A stretch of 64,000 nucleotides of DNA from Ktedonosporobacter rubrisoli (lineage in GTDB: Bacteria > Chloroflexota > Ktedonobacteria > Ktedonobacterales > Ktedonobacteraceae), in contig NZ_CP035758.1 of assembly GCF_004208415.1 (NCBI RefSeq), forward strand, positions 10,044,001 to 10,108,000, in the 5' to 3' direction. The position numbers and the translations under genes were made by a program. Each line of letters opens with the position of its first letter. Positions within the stretch are counted from its first letter, which is position 1. Below the pieces are notes generated by a model. The model ran no database searches. It was not told where the DNA came from and saw only the letters and a program-made list of their open reading frames with translations. Positions 54,234-62,172 of the stretch are shown here, piece by piece.

Positions 54234-54719
54234 ATGTTTAAGCCTATTCTGGCAACCCTGGGCTACATTTTGTCAGCTGACAGTCGACAAGTATTGATGA
54301 TCCATCGCAATAAGCGTCATGACGATTTGCACTATGGGAAATATAATGGCCTGGGGGGAAAGCTAGAGCCAGACGAAGATATTATCACGGGCATGAGGCG
54401 CGAAATCTATGAGGAAGCTGGAATCATGGCGGAAAGTATGCTTTTGCGCGGCACCATATCCTGGCCCGGATTCGGTAAAAATGGCGCAGACTGGTTCGGC
54501 TTTATCTTTCGCATCGAGAGCTGGCACGGCGACGTGCGAACAGACAATGCTGAAGGAACATTAGAGTGGGTGCCGCGCGATTCGCTCCTCTCGCTGTCGC
54601 TGTGGCCGGGAGATCGGCTTTTCCTCCCCATGGTCTTCGATGAAGATCCTCGTCCTTTCCATGGCTGTATGCCTTATCACAAAGGTGAAATTGTGAGTTG
54701 GAGCTTTCAGCGCGTATAA
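54234..54719 (+). CDS. MutT/MTH1-type Nudix hydrolase
   Basis: 161 residues with a complete Nudix box (GGKLEPDEDIITGMRREIYEEAGI) and MTH1-like surroundings: N-terminal ATLGYILSADSRQVLMIHRNK, GKYNGLGGK, and WPGDRLFLPMVFDEDPRPFHG. Members sanitise oxidised nucleotides such as 8-oxo-dGTP. Purine-rich leader (GAGAGAAAGAGC) precedes the ATG. Not clearly in the ABC operon because of the hairpin upstream. Confidence 0.88.
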   Translation: MFKPILATLGYILSADSRQVLMIHRNKRHDDLHYGKYNGLGGKLEPDEDIITGMRREIYEEAGIMAESMLLRGTISWPGFGKNGADWFGFIFRIESWHGDVRTDNAEGTLEWVPRDSLLSLSLWPGDRLFLPMVFDEDPRPFHGCMPYHKGEIVSWSFQRV

Positions 54720-54776
54720 GCTCAGTCTTCCGTATGGGTATTTCTTATAGCCATTGAATATACATGAAGAATAGAG

Positions 54777-54818
54777 CAGGCTAGCATTATTGCGTCTTAG
54801 TGAGGACTTGCTAGCCTG
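54777..54818. terminator. Terminator between Nudix gene and ecfT
   Basis: CAGGCTAGCA pairs perfectly with TGCTAGCCTG (54809-54818) across a 22-base loop; ATGTTTTCTGTT follows on the plus strand. It sits between convergent genes. Confidence 0.6.
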
Positions 54819-54828
54819 ATGTTTTCTG

Positions 54829-55740
54829 TTATGGTAGCAAGAAACCTGGTATACCCTGCGTGTGCAGCATATACAGCGGACCACTGCTGACAAAATAGCC
54901 AAGGACGTTGAGGAGGGTGGTGAGGGCCAGAATGACCAGGGAGAGCGTGATAAGTAGGCGATCCGTCTGGCGGGCTTGCAGTTCAATCAGCCAGGAACGT
55001 TTTCCTATCCCAAAGCAACGCAGCTCCATCGCACTGATAATATCCTCGGCTCCTACCACCGAGCCAATAATGACAGGCACGATCATGGGAGCCAGCTTGG
55101 CAATCTTAGCAAAGAGGCCGCCACGCAATTTATCCATCTCAAAACCACGGGCGCGCTGCGCATCAAGCGTAGTGCTGAAGTCGCGGGCGATTGTCGGTAA
55201 AAAGCGGAAAGAAAGATCGACAGCATAAGAAATTTTGTCAGGGACTCCCATGCCTCGAAAGGCAACGCCAATATAGGCTGGATCTATCGTAAACGGGATG
55301 GGAACGACAAAGAGCGCAATGCCGATATTGCGCATGGTCTGCGTAAGCAGGAAGACAAGGCTCTCCACACTGATCACCAGCGGCACAAAGCCAACATACG
55401 GTGGATGCGAGATAAAGCCGATAAAAGGTAAATTATAGATAATGTGTTGATGGCTTAAGTCTACGCCCTGGATCACGGCACCAGCCGAGATAAAATAATT
55501 TACGATGACCAGGAAGATAGTAAGAATGATAATAAAGATCCAGACAGTTTTTGTCTCAGCCCACTTAAGGCGCGCCTGGCTGTAATAATAGGATGCGGCG
55601 ATAAGACCCCCAAGCAAAAACCAGAAATTTGAGGTCTGGATAACGATAAGGCTAAAGGCAAAAAGCAAGATAAACTTCACGCGGGGATCGAGCCGATGCA
55701 CGAACGAGTCGCGCTTGATATAAGAAAAAGTAATAAGCAT
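54829..55740 (-). CDS. ecfT: ECF transporter T component (EcfT)
   Basis: Membrane coupling subunit of an energy-coupling-factor vitamin importer. About 303 residues, with hydrophobic segments at FILLFAFSLIVIQ, WIFIIILTIFLVIV, LLITLSLVILALTTLLNVLG and others. The two ATPase-coupling motifs are visible: DAQRARGFE and AMELRCFG (the second a variant of A-x-x-x-R-G). Start at 55740 is preferred over the frame start 51 bases earlier; ribosome site is weak. Last gene of ecfAA'-S-T. Confidence 0.88.
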   Translation of the reverse strand: MLITFSYIKRDSFVHRLDPRVKFILLFAFSLIVIQTSNFWFLLGGLIAASYYYSQARLKWAETKTVWIFIIILTIFLVIVNYFISAGAVIQGVDLSHQHIIYNLPFIGFISHPPYVGFVPLVISVESLVFLLTQTMRNIGIALFVVPIPFTIDPAYIGVAFRGMGVPDKISYAVDLSFRFLPTIARDFSTTLDAQRARGFEMDKLRGGLFAKIAKLAPMIVPVIIGSVVGAEDIISAMELRCFGIGKRSWLIELQARQTDRLLITLSLVILALTTLLNVLGYFVSSGPLYMLHTQGIPGFLLP

Positions 55741-55797
55741 AGGATTTTTCTCGCATACTCTTCTACCGTCTGGCTGACTATAGCAAGACAAAGAAAC

Positions 55798-55831
55798 AAG
55801 CAGCAGAAAGCTAACCAGCCTCCTGCTGCTT
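55798..55831 (-). terminator. Hairpin between ecfS and ecfT
   Basis: AAGCAGCAG (55798-55806) pairs perfectly with CTGCTGCTT (55823-55831); read on the minus strand it is followed by GTTTCTTTG. It may lower ecfT expression relative to ecfS by partial termination or protect the upstream message. Confidence 0.5.
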
Positions 55832-55842
55832 ATCTTACATGT

Positions 55843-56418
55843 TTAGCGACCCAGGCGGTTGACTGCTGCATTATATGCCACAAGGACAATAGGCAGCAGA
55901 ATCAAGCCTTGAATAATATTCGGGATAAGTGCGGGAATAAACTCAGTTGCCGTTGCAGACTGGAGCGTAATCTTGGAAACCCAGATATCCAGATAAGCGG
56001 CAAAGGCCAGACCGACAATGTTGCCCAGCACGCCACAAATCTCGGCAATAATAATCTTGTTAGTCTTGTTGTAGCGGCCCAGAGTATAGAAGACGGCCAG
56101 GCCTGCAACGAAGCCAATTAACCCGTTACCGATCTCCCAGTTCCACCAGAGTTGCCCTGAAATGAGGTCAGTGATGGCGTTGCCGACGCCACCTGTAAAC
56201 AGGCCAACCCAGGGTCCAAAGACTGCTCCAAAGAATAATGGAATGACAATAGCGGGACGAAGTTGCACATGAGATGCCCCTGGGATCTGTAATGGGATGG
56301 TGACGGAGCTAAGGGCTGCGTAGATCGCCGCGCCCAGGGCCATGTAAACGACCTGGCGTACGCCAATCTTCCAGAACTTTGCCGACGCGCTCTCAACGCG
56401 ATTTTCTGTGATTGCCAT
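55843..56418 (-). CDS. ECF transporter substrate-binding (S) component
   Basis: 191 residues, about six membrane helices. The N-terminal helix carries MALGAAIYAALS, the Ala-rich face that contacts EcfT, and RPAIVIPLFFGAVFGPWVGLFTGGVGNAI matches ECF S proteins of the riboflavin/YkoE-like broad group. WWNWEIGNGLIGF suggests an aromatic binding site. Between the fused ATPase and EcfT genes. Substrate cannot be fixed; the operon resembles YkoE/D/C (HMP/thiamine type) but no TPP riboswitch was seen upstream. Confidence 0.85.
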   Translation of the reverse strand: MAITENRVESASAKFWKIGVRQVVYMALGAAIYAALSSVTIPLQIPGASHVQLRPAIVIPLFFGAVFGPWVGLFTGGVGNAITDLISGQLWWNWEIGNGLIGFVAGLAVFYTLGRYNKTNKIIIAEICGVLGNIVGLAFAAYLDIWVSKITLQSATATEFIPALIPNIIQGLILLPIVLVAYNAAVNRLGR

Positions 56419-56516
56419 GAATAGATATCCTTTCGGGTGACGAATAAATAGATTGATAAAGCAAGGATGAAAGAATGGAAATAGCTATGGACATCTCCTT
56501 TCTCTGCAGCCAGGAA

Positions 56517-58217
56517 TCAAGCTACAGCATTACGCTCGGCCAGGAGATAACGCAGCAACGACGTAGGGCGCAAATTACACTCCTCCAACAAAGCTGGATC
56601 TGACAGTACCTGCAATGGAGGGCCATCGGCCACTAGCTTACCATCTTTGAGTAACAGGACACGTTGTGTAAAACGTAGAGCAAGATCCAGATCGTGGGTG
56701 ATAAAGAGCAGCGCGTCAAGATCGGGCAGGCTGCGTAAGTATTCCATAAAAATAATATATGAGCGATAATCTTGTCCCGCCGTTGGCTCGTCCAGGAGCA
56801 AGATTTTGCTTTGCATAGCAAGAACAGAGGCAATAGCTACGCGCTTCTGTTGTCCAAAGCTCAACGAGAAGGGCGAGCGTTCGTCAAACTGGCTGATGTT
56901 GAGAGCATCAGCAGCTTTCTGGACCGCCATCTCTATTTGCTTTGTGGGCATACGCAGGTTCTCGGGTCCAAAGCTGAGCTCTTTACGCACGGTAGGGGCA
57001 AAGAGCATAGCGCTGGGGCTCTGAAAGACGTAACCGATGCGCGAGGCTAGCTGAGCCACGCTGAGCTTATGCGTATTTTCGCCGAAAAGGCTAACCGCGC
57101 CTTGAGAAGGACGGAGCAAGCCAAGAGCCTGCTTAACTAGCGTGGTTTTGCCGGCACCATTGGGGCCAAGTAAAGCGATAGTCTCGCCACGTTGCACATC
57201 AAAGGAGATGCCGCGAAGAATTTCGTCGGCGAAAACGCTGTAGCGATAATGAACATTCTCGAACTTGAGGATGGGGGAAGCGGCTTGTGCGCTTTGGTCT
57301 TTCTGGGTATGTTGCCCGCTGACAATGGGGTTGACGAGGGAAGCTTTGGCTTGCGCGGGATCGCTGAACGTACGTAACGTAGCCTCGATTGGCAACTTGA
57401 CCTGAGTAGGATCGGCAATTTCCAGAAATGCCTTAATGTCTCCGAAGAAGGCCTGGCGACCATCGCGCATGAGTAGCACTTTTTCTGGGTTCAGGCTTAG
57501 CGCTTCCTCTACGCGATGCTCAACGATAATGACAGTGTGCCGCTGCGCGCGTAAAGCGGCGATCAGGCCTTCTAATTCGTCCACGGCCCGGGCATCGAGA
57601 TTAGCAAACGGCTCGTCAAACAGGAAGATCGAAGGCTCAAGCACTACAATGCCGGCTGCCGCTACCTGCTGACGTTGACCACCTGAAAGGGCAAAAGTTG
57701 CTCGTTTGCGATAGTGCTCAAGATGAAGCTGTTTCAGCACTTCTTGAATGCGCCGGTTCATCTCGGCGCGGGGTGTATTCAAGTTTTCCATGCCAAAGGC
57801 TATCTCTTGCTCGACCGTACTACCGAGGATTTGTTTATCGGGGTCCTGGAGCATGGTGCCGATATTTTTGGCCAGATCGCGCAGCGTAAGGCCTGATATA
57901 GCTTTTCCTTCCAGTCTGATCTCGCCTGTAAGCATCCCAGGAAAGCTATTTGGAATCAGGCCATTGAGGCATTTGAGCAGCGTACTTTTTCCGCATCCGC
58001 TGGGCCCCGCAATCAGCATAAGCTCTCCCTTGGGAAGGGAGAAGGAAATATCTTCAATTGCGCGTGGCTGGTCGAGTGGTTCTGCTGACGTTGCAGATTC
58101 TTTTTGTGGCTCTGGCTCATCATCGAGGCTTCGATAACGAAAACTCAACCCCTGTACATATACTGCTATTTGCCCTGCTTCTGGCGCTTCTTGTAAGTCA
58201 TTGGGTTGTTTGGTCAT
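56517..58217 (-). CDS. ECF transporter ATPase, two ABC domains fused (A-A')
   Basis: About 566 residues with two complete ABC units: first Walker A GPSGCGKSTLLKCLNGL, signature LSGGQRQQVAAAGI, Walker B IFLFDEPFANLD; second GPNGAGKTTLVKQALGL, signature LSFGQQKRVAIA, Walker B ILLLDEPTAGQD. A Lys/Gln-rich linker of about 60 residues joins them. Such YkoD-type fusions replace the separate EcfA1/EcfA2. The second signature has Phe for the first Gly, common in ECF. ATG at 58217 chosen; the frame opens 33 bases earlier. First gene of the operon, with a promoter at 58292-58321. Confidence 0.92.
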   Translation of the reverse strand: MTKQPNDLQEAPEAGQIAVYVQGLSFRYRSLDDEPEPQKESATSAEPLDQPRAIEDISFSLPKGELMLIAGPSGCGKSTLLKCLNGLIPNSFPGMLTGEIRLEGKAISGLTLRDLAKNIGTMLQDPDKQILGSTVEQEIAFGMENLNTPRAEMNRRIQEVLKQLHLEHYRKRATFALSGGQRQQVAAAGIVVLEPSIFLFDEPFANLDARAVDELEGLIAALRAQRHTVIIVEHRVEEALSLNPEKVLLMRDGRQAFFGDIKAFLEIADPTQVKLPIEATLRTFSDPAQAKASLVNPIVSGQHTQKDQSAQAASPILKFENVHYRYSVFADEILRGISFDVQRGETIALLGPNGAGKTTLVKQALGLLRPSQGAVSLFGENTHKLSVAQLASRIGYVFQSPSAMLFAPTVRKELSFGPENLRMPTKQIEMAVQKAADALNISQFDERSPFSLSFGQQKRVAIASVLAMQSKILLLDEPTAGQDYRSYIIFMEYLRSLPDLDALLFITHDLDLALRFTQRVLLLKDGKLVADGPPLQVLSDPALLEECNLRPTSLLRYLLAERNAVA

Positions 58218-58291
58218 GAGTAAAGCTAGCCTTTTGCTCACAGCCTGCACCTCAAGAGCGCAGCGCGGGAGTACTCGTCTTATTTAAATAC

Positions 58292-58321
58292 ATTCTAATC
58301 TCCTAAGCTACGTTATGTCAA
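58292..58321 (-). promoter_or_regulatory. Promoter of the ECF operon
   Basis: Minus strand TTGACA (58321-58316), 18-base spacer, TAGAAT (58297-58292), about 75 bases before the fused ATPase gene. No riboswitch fold was recognised in the leader. The rest of the spacer up to 58535 shows only a weak CTATGC/GCATAG repeat (58421-58447). Confidence 0.6.
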
Positions 58322-58535
58322 TGCTTGTTGAGTTATGAAATAATTCCTCAATCTTGCCAGTCGTGAGCTTGAGCTATGATCTTAACGAGCGCTACTTAAA
58401 CGCGTAAGAGCATAAAAAAAGCTATGCTTCGCCGCCCTCTCTGCATAGAAACAGTGAGTAGATTTGCAGAATAAATCAATCGCCGGCCCACTTTGTTAAG
58501 GGTGGATCGGCAATTGAGATAAGCGTTGGCCCTGC

Positions 58536-58652
58536 TTAATTGTTTTGCCAGAGAGAGAGCAGCTGCAGCGTATCGGCCACTAGCTGTTCCAAGGGAGCCA
58601 GCGGAACATATTCATCCACCGAGTGCTCGTTAACGACGCCAGTCGGTATTGC
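58536..58652 (-). pseudogene. 3' remnant of a peptidase gene (M20-like)
   Basis: On the minus strand a frame with no start codon reads AIPTGVVNEHSVDEYVPLAP, then LEQLVADTLQLLSLWQNN and a TAA stop. The NEHSVDEYVPL...LEQLV pattern is typical of the C-terminal end of M20-type metallopeptidases (the H-x-x-x-E-x-V metal-site segment). The rest of the gene is missing; upstream sequence is unrelated. This is a truncated gene left at the edge of the inserted region. Confidence 0.65.
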
Positions 58653-59107
58653 AACACAATGTAACACTTTTAGAGTGGATTTACCCGTAAAGCATATCGC
58701 TTAAAAGGTCGCCATAAGGATAGAGCATTTAGCACTGATTCTATCCTTGTGGTGGCTTCGTATGTGGGACCTACTTCCTCATCCTTGTTTCTCCTGCTCC
58801 TATTCTTCTCTGACTTACCTCTTCCTCCCGTACTTCTTCACCTTTAGCTCTTCCTTGCGTTTATCTTATCTACGTATCTCTTCTCATATCTTTCTCCCAT
58901 CTTTCAACCATCTCTCGATATCCTCATGCTTTTCCTGCCTCAATCATTCCATCTTATGGCTGTTTCTTTTCTCCTCTTCTCTTCATATTAAATTTTTCTG
59001 CGGTCCTTTTTACGTCCCCTTGTTCAATCTATTGTTGTAGACACTTCAGGCAGTCTGATATACAATATTAATATGATTACGTTCTTCTTCTTTTACATGA
59101 GGTTTCT
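58653..59107. other. Breakpoint region and pyrimidine-rich tract
   Basis: Begins with unrelated sequence after the peptidase remnant. A 9-bp inverted repeat AAGGATAGA (58716-58724) pairs with 58740-58748. From about 58770 to 59035 the plus strand is almost entirely C and T (runs such as CTCCTGCTCCTATTCTTCTC), a very strong strand asymmetry. A 97-codon plus-strand frame crosses it but encodes only Ser/Leu/Phe-rich low-complexity sequence and is not called. Confidence 0.6.
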
Positions 59108-59863
59108 ATGAAACGCGATATCACAGATACTTCTGATACTAAACGACGCAGAGATGCTGGCATTTTGCATATTACCGAGCGTGATCTTCTTGTCCTAAAC
59201 TGGATTGCCGAGCAATTTTGTCTCTCTTTTGACCATCTTCGCCGCTTACTTGGCTTGCATGCGAAAGCGACGACCAAGGCTCCCGGAACCCTCAGTATTT
59301 CTGCGACCCGGGATGCCGTCCAACGCTGGGAGCAACTTGGACTGATTGAACCACCCCGAAAGATCATTGCCGAGTATCCCCCCTACCTTTGGCTCAGTCG
59401 AAGAGGCATTACCCAACTTGGTTCTCCTTATCCCTATTATGAGCCACGGCCTGCTACTATTCGCCATCTCTACGCCGTCAACGCGGTACGTCTCACCCTG
59501 GAAAGCCACAGCTTACAAGGGAACTGGATATCCTATCGCACATTACGCCGACAGAGCCAGACTAGCCCCATCCCTGACGCCGATCTGTTTTCCCCTACTT
59601 TACCACGCATCGCTGTTCGCGTAATCGAGCGTCCACCACAGCATCCAATAACGATTCGTGATGAGCTCGCTACCATGGAGGCACTTACCACACTTTATTC
59701 GCGCTTCTGGTACTTTGTTGATACCAACGCTTATACATCACTTATTACAGCTGTGCGGGATCATGACGCTACCGTCAATCCTGACAAACAGTTGAGCCCA
59801 TGTATTGCTTGGTTTACTCTTGAGACTCAGGAGATTCAGGAGATTGGTGAGGTGTCACCGTGA
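59108..59863 (+). CDS. Replication-relaxation family-like protein (plasmid/ICE type)
   Basis: 251 residues. N-terminal winged-helix region (ITERDLLVLNWIAEQFCLSF, then HLRRLLGLH and AVQRWEQLGLIEP), followed by a nuclease-like segment in which RHLYAVNAVRLTLESH, WISYRTLRRQ and PIPDADLFS track the replication-relaxation family (replication/plasmid maintenance proteins of mobile elements in Gram-positives and relatives). Such genes mark plasmids and integrative elements. No strong ribosome site (ATGAGGTTTCT before ATG). Family assignment is from motif memory, so moderate. Confidence 0.65.
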   Translation: MKRDITDTSDTKRRRDAGILHITERDLLVLNWIAEQFCLSFDHLRRLLGLHAKATTKAPGTLSISATRDAVQRWEQLGLIEPPRKIIAEYPPYLWLSRRGITQLGSPYPYYEPRPATIRHLYAVNAVRLTLESHSLQGNWISYRTLRRQSQTSPIPDADLFSPTLPRIAVRVIERPPQHPITIRDELATMEALTTLYSRFWYFVDTNAYTSLITAVRDHDATVNPDKQLSPCIAWFTLETQEIQEIGEVSP

Positions 59864-59916
59864 AGGCACCGTCAAGAACGCCCAATGACCTGGCTGAGAA
59901 AGGCAGGAGATAACAT

Positions 59917-60255
59917 ATGAACCATGATGAATTAGATAAACTAGAAATCGCAGTGCGAAATATGCGTTGGGAAGATGTACAATTTTCCCCGTCGCTAGAT
60001 GAGGTTCGCGAACTCGACCGACAATTGCCAGCGGGATGGGTTCAGACTCTAGAGGAAAATTTCACCCAGGAGGAGGTGCAAGCTTGGCTCCGTGCTCCGC
60101 TGCAAGTGCCAGAAAATAATAATATTAATGAGGAGGCTCGACAGGCTATAAGCGAGTTGGACCTGAATGTAGAAGATATCATACAAGAGCTTGACCATGC
60201 TCCTACTCTTGAATTGCCGCCTGAGCTACCCCCCGATCATGATTGGGGAAGATAA
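59917..60255 (+). CDS. Small acidic protein, unknown function
   Basis: 112 residues, strongly acidic, few positive charges, with an N-terminal helical part (MNHDELDKLEIAVRNMRWED) and an acidic Pro-rich end. Starts 53 bases after the replication-relaxation gene, with AGGAG upstream, so likely co-transcribed. No family recognised. Small acidic proteins of mobile elements are sometimes DNA mimics or anti-defence proteins, but nothing in the sequence proves this. Confidence 0.6.
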   Translation: MNHDELDKLEIAVRNMRWEDVQFSPSLDEVRELDRQLPAGWVQTLEENFTQEEVQAWLRAPLQVPENNNINEEARQAISELDLNVEDIIQELDHAPTLELPPELPPDHDWGR

Positions 60256-60289
60256 TGGATTTTGATAAATTTGTCTCTCCTAAGGCCGA

Positions 60290-60556
60290 TTAATATACAT
60301 TAATCGGCCCAATAAATGGCCGCCCTGTCAACTTTGTTACAGCGATGCGAACTCGCATAGCCGAGATTTTTCGTACTGGTAAACCGTGGTGTATGCGCCA
60401 TACTGTTGCAGTAGGCACATCAGAAACGTGTGCAATGGTTACCCAGGTTAGTTGATAATGTCGAATTATATCTCGAAAAGAATCAACAAATGGGAGCGGA
60501 ATCGTATCTTGTTCACTAATATCATTTGATTCATTTTTGTTCAAATCTCTCTCCAT
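60290..60556 (-). CDS. XRE-like helix-turn-helix regulator
   Basis: 88 residues. After an acidic N-terminus, LTWVTIAHVSDVPTATVWRIHHGLPVRK forms a Cro/C1-type HTH, with a final helix SAMRVRIAVTKLTG. GGGAG precedes the ATG. Oriented against the neighbouring genes. Likely a repressor of the mobile element or of the downstream operon; inferred from position. Confidence 0.7.
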   Translation of the reverse strand: MERDLNKNESNDISEQDTIPLPFVDSFRDIIRHYQLTWVTIAHVSDVPTATVWRIHHGLPVRKISAMRVRIAVTKLTGRPFIGPINVY

Positions 60557-61048
60557 TTTTCTCCCTGCTTTGTACGTTCTCTGCTGATATGATCTTCTAG
60601 CAGCTCTATTTCCCCGCCAGGAGCCTTGCCATTAGTAATGTTAGTAAGCTATGGATTAGCAGAGGAAGTATATCTCAGACAGATCAGAGAGAAGTTAATA
60701 GGGAAGTTAATAGCTTGCATCAGACTTGATATACAGCAATAAGTTGCTAGAGAGTCAAAGAATTGTCGAAGGATGAAGGGCATATGCGAATTTTTATAGG
60801 TTCTCGATTATCCGGTTAGCAGCCGGATGGTGGAACTAAACTAGCTTGACATCCCTCATTCATAGACGGAAAACTTTCGGATAAGCTAGTTAAACTGCCT
60901 TGTCAAGCCATTTGCTCTAACCCAGCATCGAGTATAATAATCCTAGCGATTATTGGAAAACTTCGTTCTGACAACCTGTTGACATGCTGTAGTTTTGAGA
61001 TGGTATTTGTTGTGCTGTCTCTGTTTAGTCACCGAAAGGAGCCACCTT
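60557..61048. other. Intergenic region before the macro-domain operon
   Basis: About 490 bases. Inverted repeats ATCCGG (60810-60815)/CCGGAT (60823-60828) and ACTAGCTT (60840-60847)/AAGCTAGT (60883-60890), the latter next to TTGACA. A perfect TATAAT at 60933-60938 and TTGACA at 60979-60984 are candidate promoter parts without well-matched partners. The repeats are possible operators for the HTH protein. Confidence 0.45.
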
Positions 61049-61606
61049 ATGGAGAACGATAAATATGTACCGTTCGAAGATGGATACATCTTTGCAGACG
61101 GTGCTGGAGGGTACTTTGTAATGCGCCAGGGCATGCCAGCACGCAATTGGCCAGAGCTATTTCTCAGTGCACAAAAGGAAGTTACACAAACTGATTGGGA
61201 GAAGACCCATAAATGGACAGAAACTACTAAAACTTATTATCCTCTCTCTCGTGAGCTTGCGCAGCATGCCGATTTCCCCCCACGCCCTACTGAATTAGAG
61301 CAATACAACCAGTTGAATGAGCAATTTCCGACAGTTGCCATAGATTATGACTTGTACGGAGCACTAGAAGTATTCGCGTTTACTGCAGATGAGGATGAGC
61401 AGAGAAAAGCGTTAGAGCTAATGCGGAATATGTCAGATATATCCCCCAATAGTGTAGTGCAGAGACCCTTTTATACCCCTGAAGAAGTGACAAATCCTTG
61501 GGATTCTGGCGAAGGTTTACCCAAGATGATGCGCCTATCCTGGTACCTTGAAGAAATAGAACAGAAAAAGACGCAAGAACTTCCACATTTCGATTTTGAC
61601 CGTTAG
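61049..61606 (+). CDS. Unknown protein, first gene of the macro-domain operon
   Basis: 185 residues from the ATG at 61049, which has AAGGAG 8 bases upstream; the frame opens 54 bases earlier without a site. Starts ENDKYVPFEDGYIFADGAGG and is rich in aromatic and acidic residues; a central part, PTELEQYNQLNEQFPTVAID and YDLYGALEVFAFTADEDEQR, looks folded. No membrane segment, signal peptide or metal motif. It does not show the sequence signs of DarT that I know. Its gene is 19 bases before the macro-domain gene, so a functional partnership (for example toxin and antitoxin) is possible but unproven. Confidence 0.65.
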   Translation: MENDKYVPFEDGYIFADGAGGYFVMRQGMPARNWPELFLSAQKEVTQTDWEKTHKWTETTKTYYPLSRELAQHADFPPRPTELEQYNQLNEQFPTVAIDYDLYGALEVFAFTADEDEQRKALELMRNMSDISPNSVVQRPFYTPEEVTNPWDSGEGLPKMMRLSWYLEEIEQKKTQELPHFDFDR

Positions 61607-61625
61607 GTAAACCAAGGAGGAGATA

Positions 61626-62162
61626 GTGAGAATAGATTACCACTATGGAAGCATCTTTCAGTCGATTTCGAAGGTGATCGTAAATGCCGTCAACTGTGTA
61701 GGCATTATGGGAGCAGGAATTGCCCGCGCCTTCGCAATGCGTTATCCAAACATGTATTATGTTTACAGACATGATTGCAAGACCGGACGACTTCATGTCG
61801 GAAGGCCGTGCCTTTATAAAGCCTGCCAGCCGTGGATTCTCAATTTTCCCACAAAGAAGAGCTGGCGTGATCCTTCCACACTTCAATACATTGAAAGTGG
61901 CTTGCTCTACTTTACCCAGCACTATAAAGAAGCTGGTATAACGAGCATCTCATTTCCCCAGTTAGGCACAGGAAATGGCGGCCTGTCCTGGGAGAATGTT
62001 GGGCCATTAATGGTTCGCTATCTAGCTCCACTTGATATTCCTGTTTCCATCTATATCAAGGAGCGCGATTGGGCTTTTCAACTAGAAGACTTGCAATTGC
62101 CAACGGCAGAGCGAGCGTCATCCCAGAATATACAGCAGGATTACCAAGGATTCGATAGATGA
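61626..62162 (+). CDS. DarG-like macro domain protein (ADP-ribosyl hydrolase)
   Basis: 178 residues. Macro-domain motifs VIVNAVNCVGIMGAGIARAF, then HDCKTGRLHVG, NFPTKKSWRDPSTLQYIESG and SFPQLGTGNGGLSWENV. The NFPTK-x-W-R segment with its Lys and the IESGL pattern are those of DarG/ALC1-type macro domains that remove ADP-ribose, in DarG from DNA. Unlike DarG, no C-terminal DNA-binding or DarT-neutralising domain is present. GTG start with AAGGAGG 5 bases upstream. In one operon with an unknown gene before and a membrane/HTH gene 10 bases after. Confidence 0.85.
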   Translation: MRIDYHYGSIFQSISKVIVNAVNCVGIMGAGIARAFAMRYPNMYYVYRHDCKTGRLHVGRPCLYKACQPWILNFPTKKSWRDPSTLQYIESGLLYFTQHYKEAGITSISFPQLGTGNGGLSWENVGPLMVRYLAPLDIPVSIYIKERDWAFQLEDLQLPTAERASSQNIQQDYQGFDR

Positions 62163-62172
62163 AGGGACTACA

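Noticed and set aside
58218..58535. Possible TPP riboswitch before the ECF operon
   Set aside because: The conserved CTGAGA and TGCCAGCG-type elements of the thi box were not found in the leader.
58747..59040. 97-codon plus-strand frame
   Set aside because: It lies wholly in the pyrimidine-rich tract and encodes only Ser/Leu/Phe low-complexity sequence.
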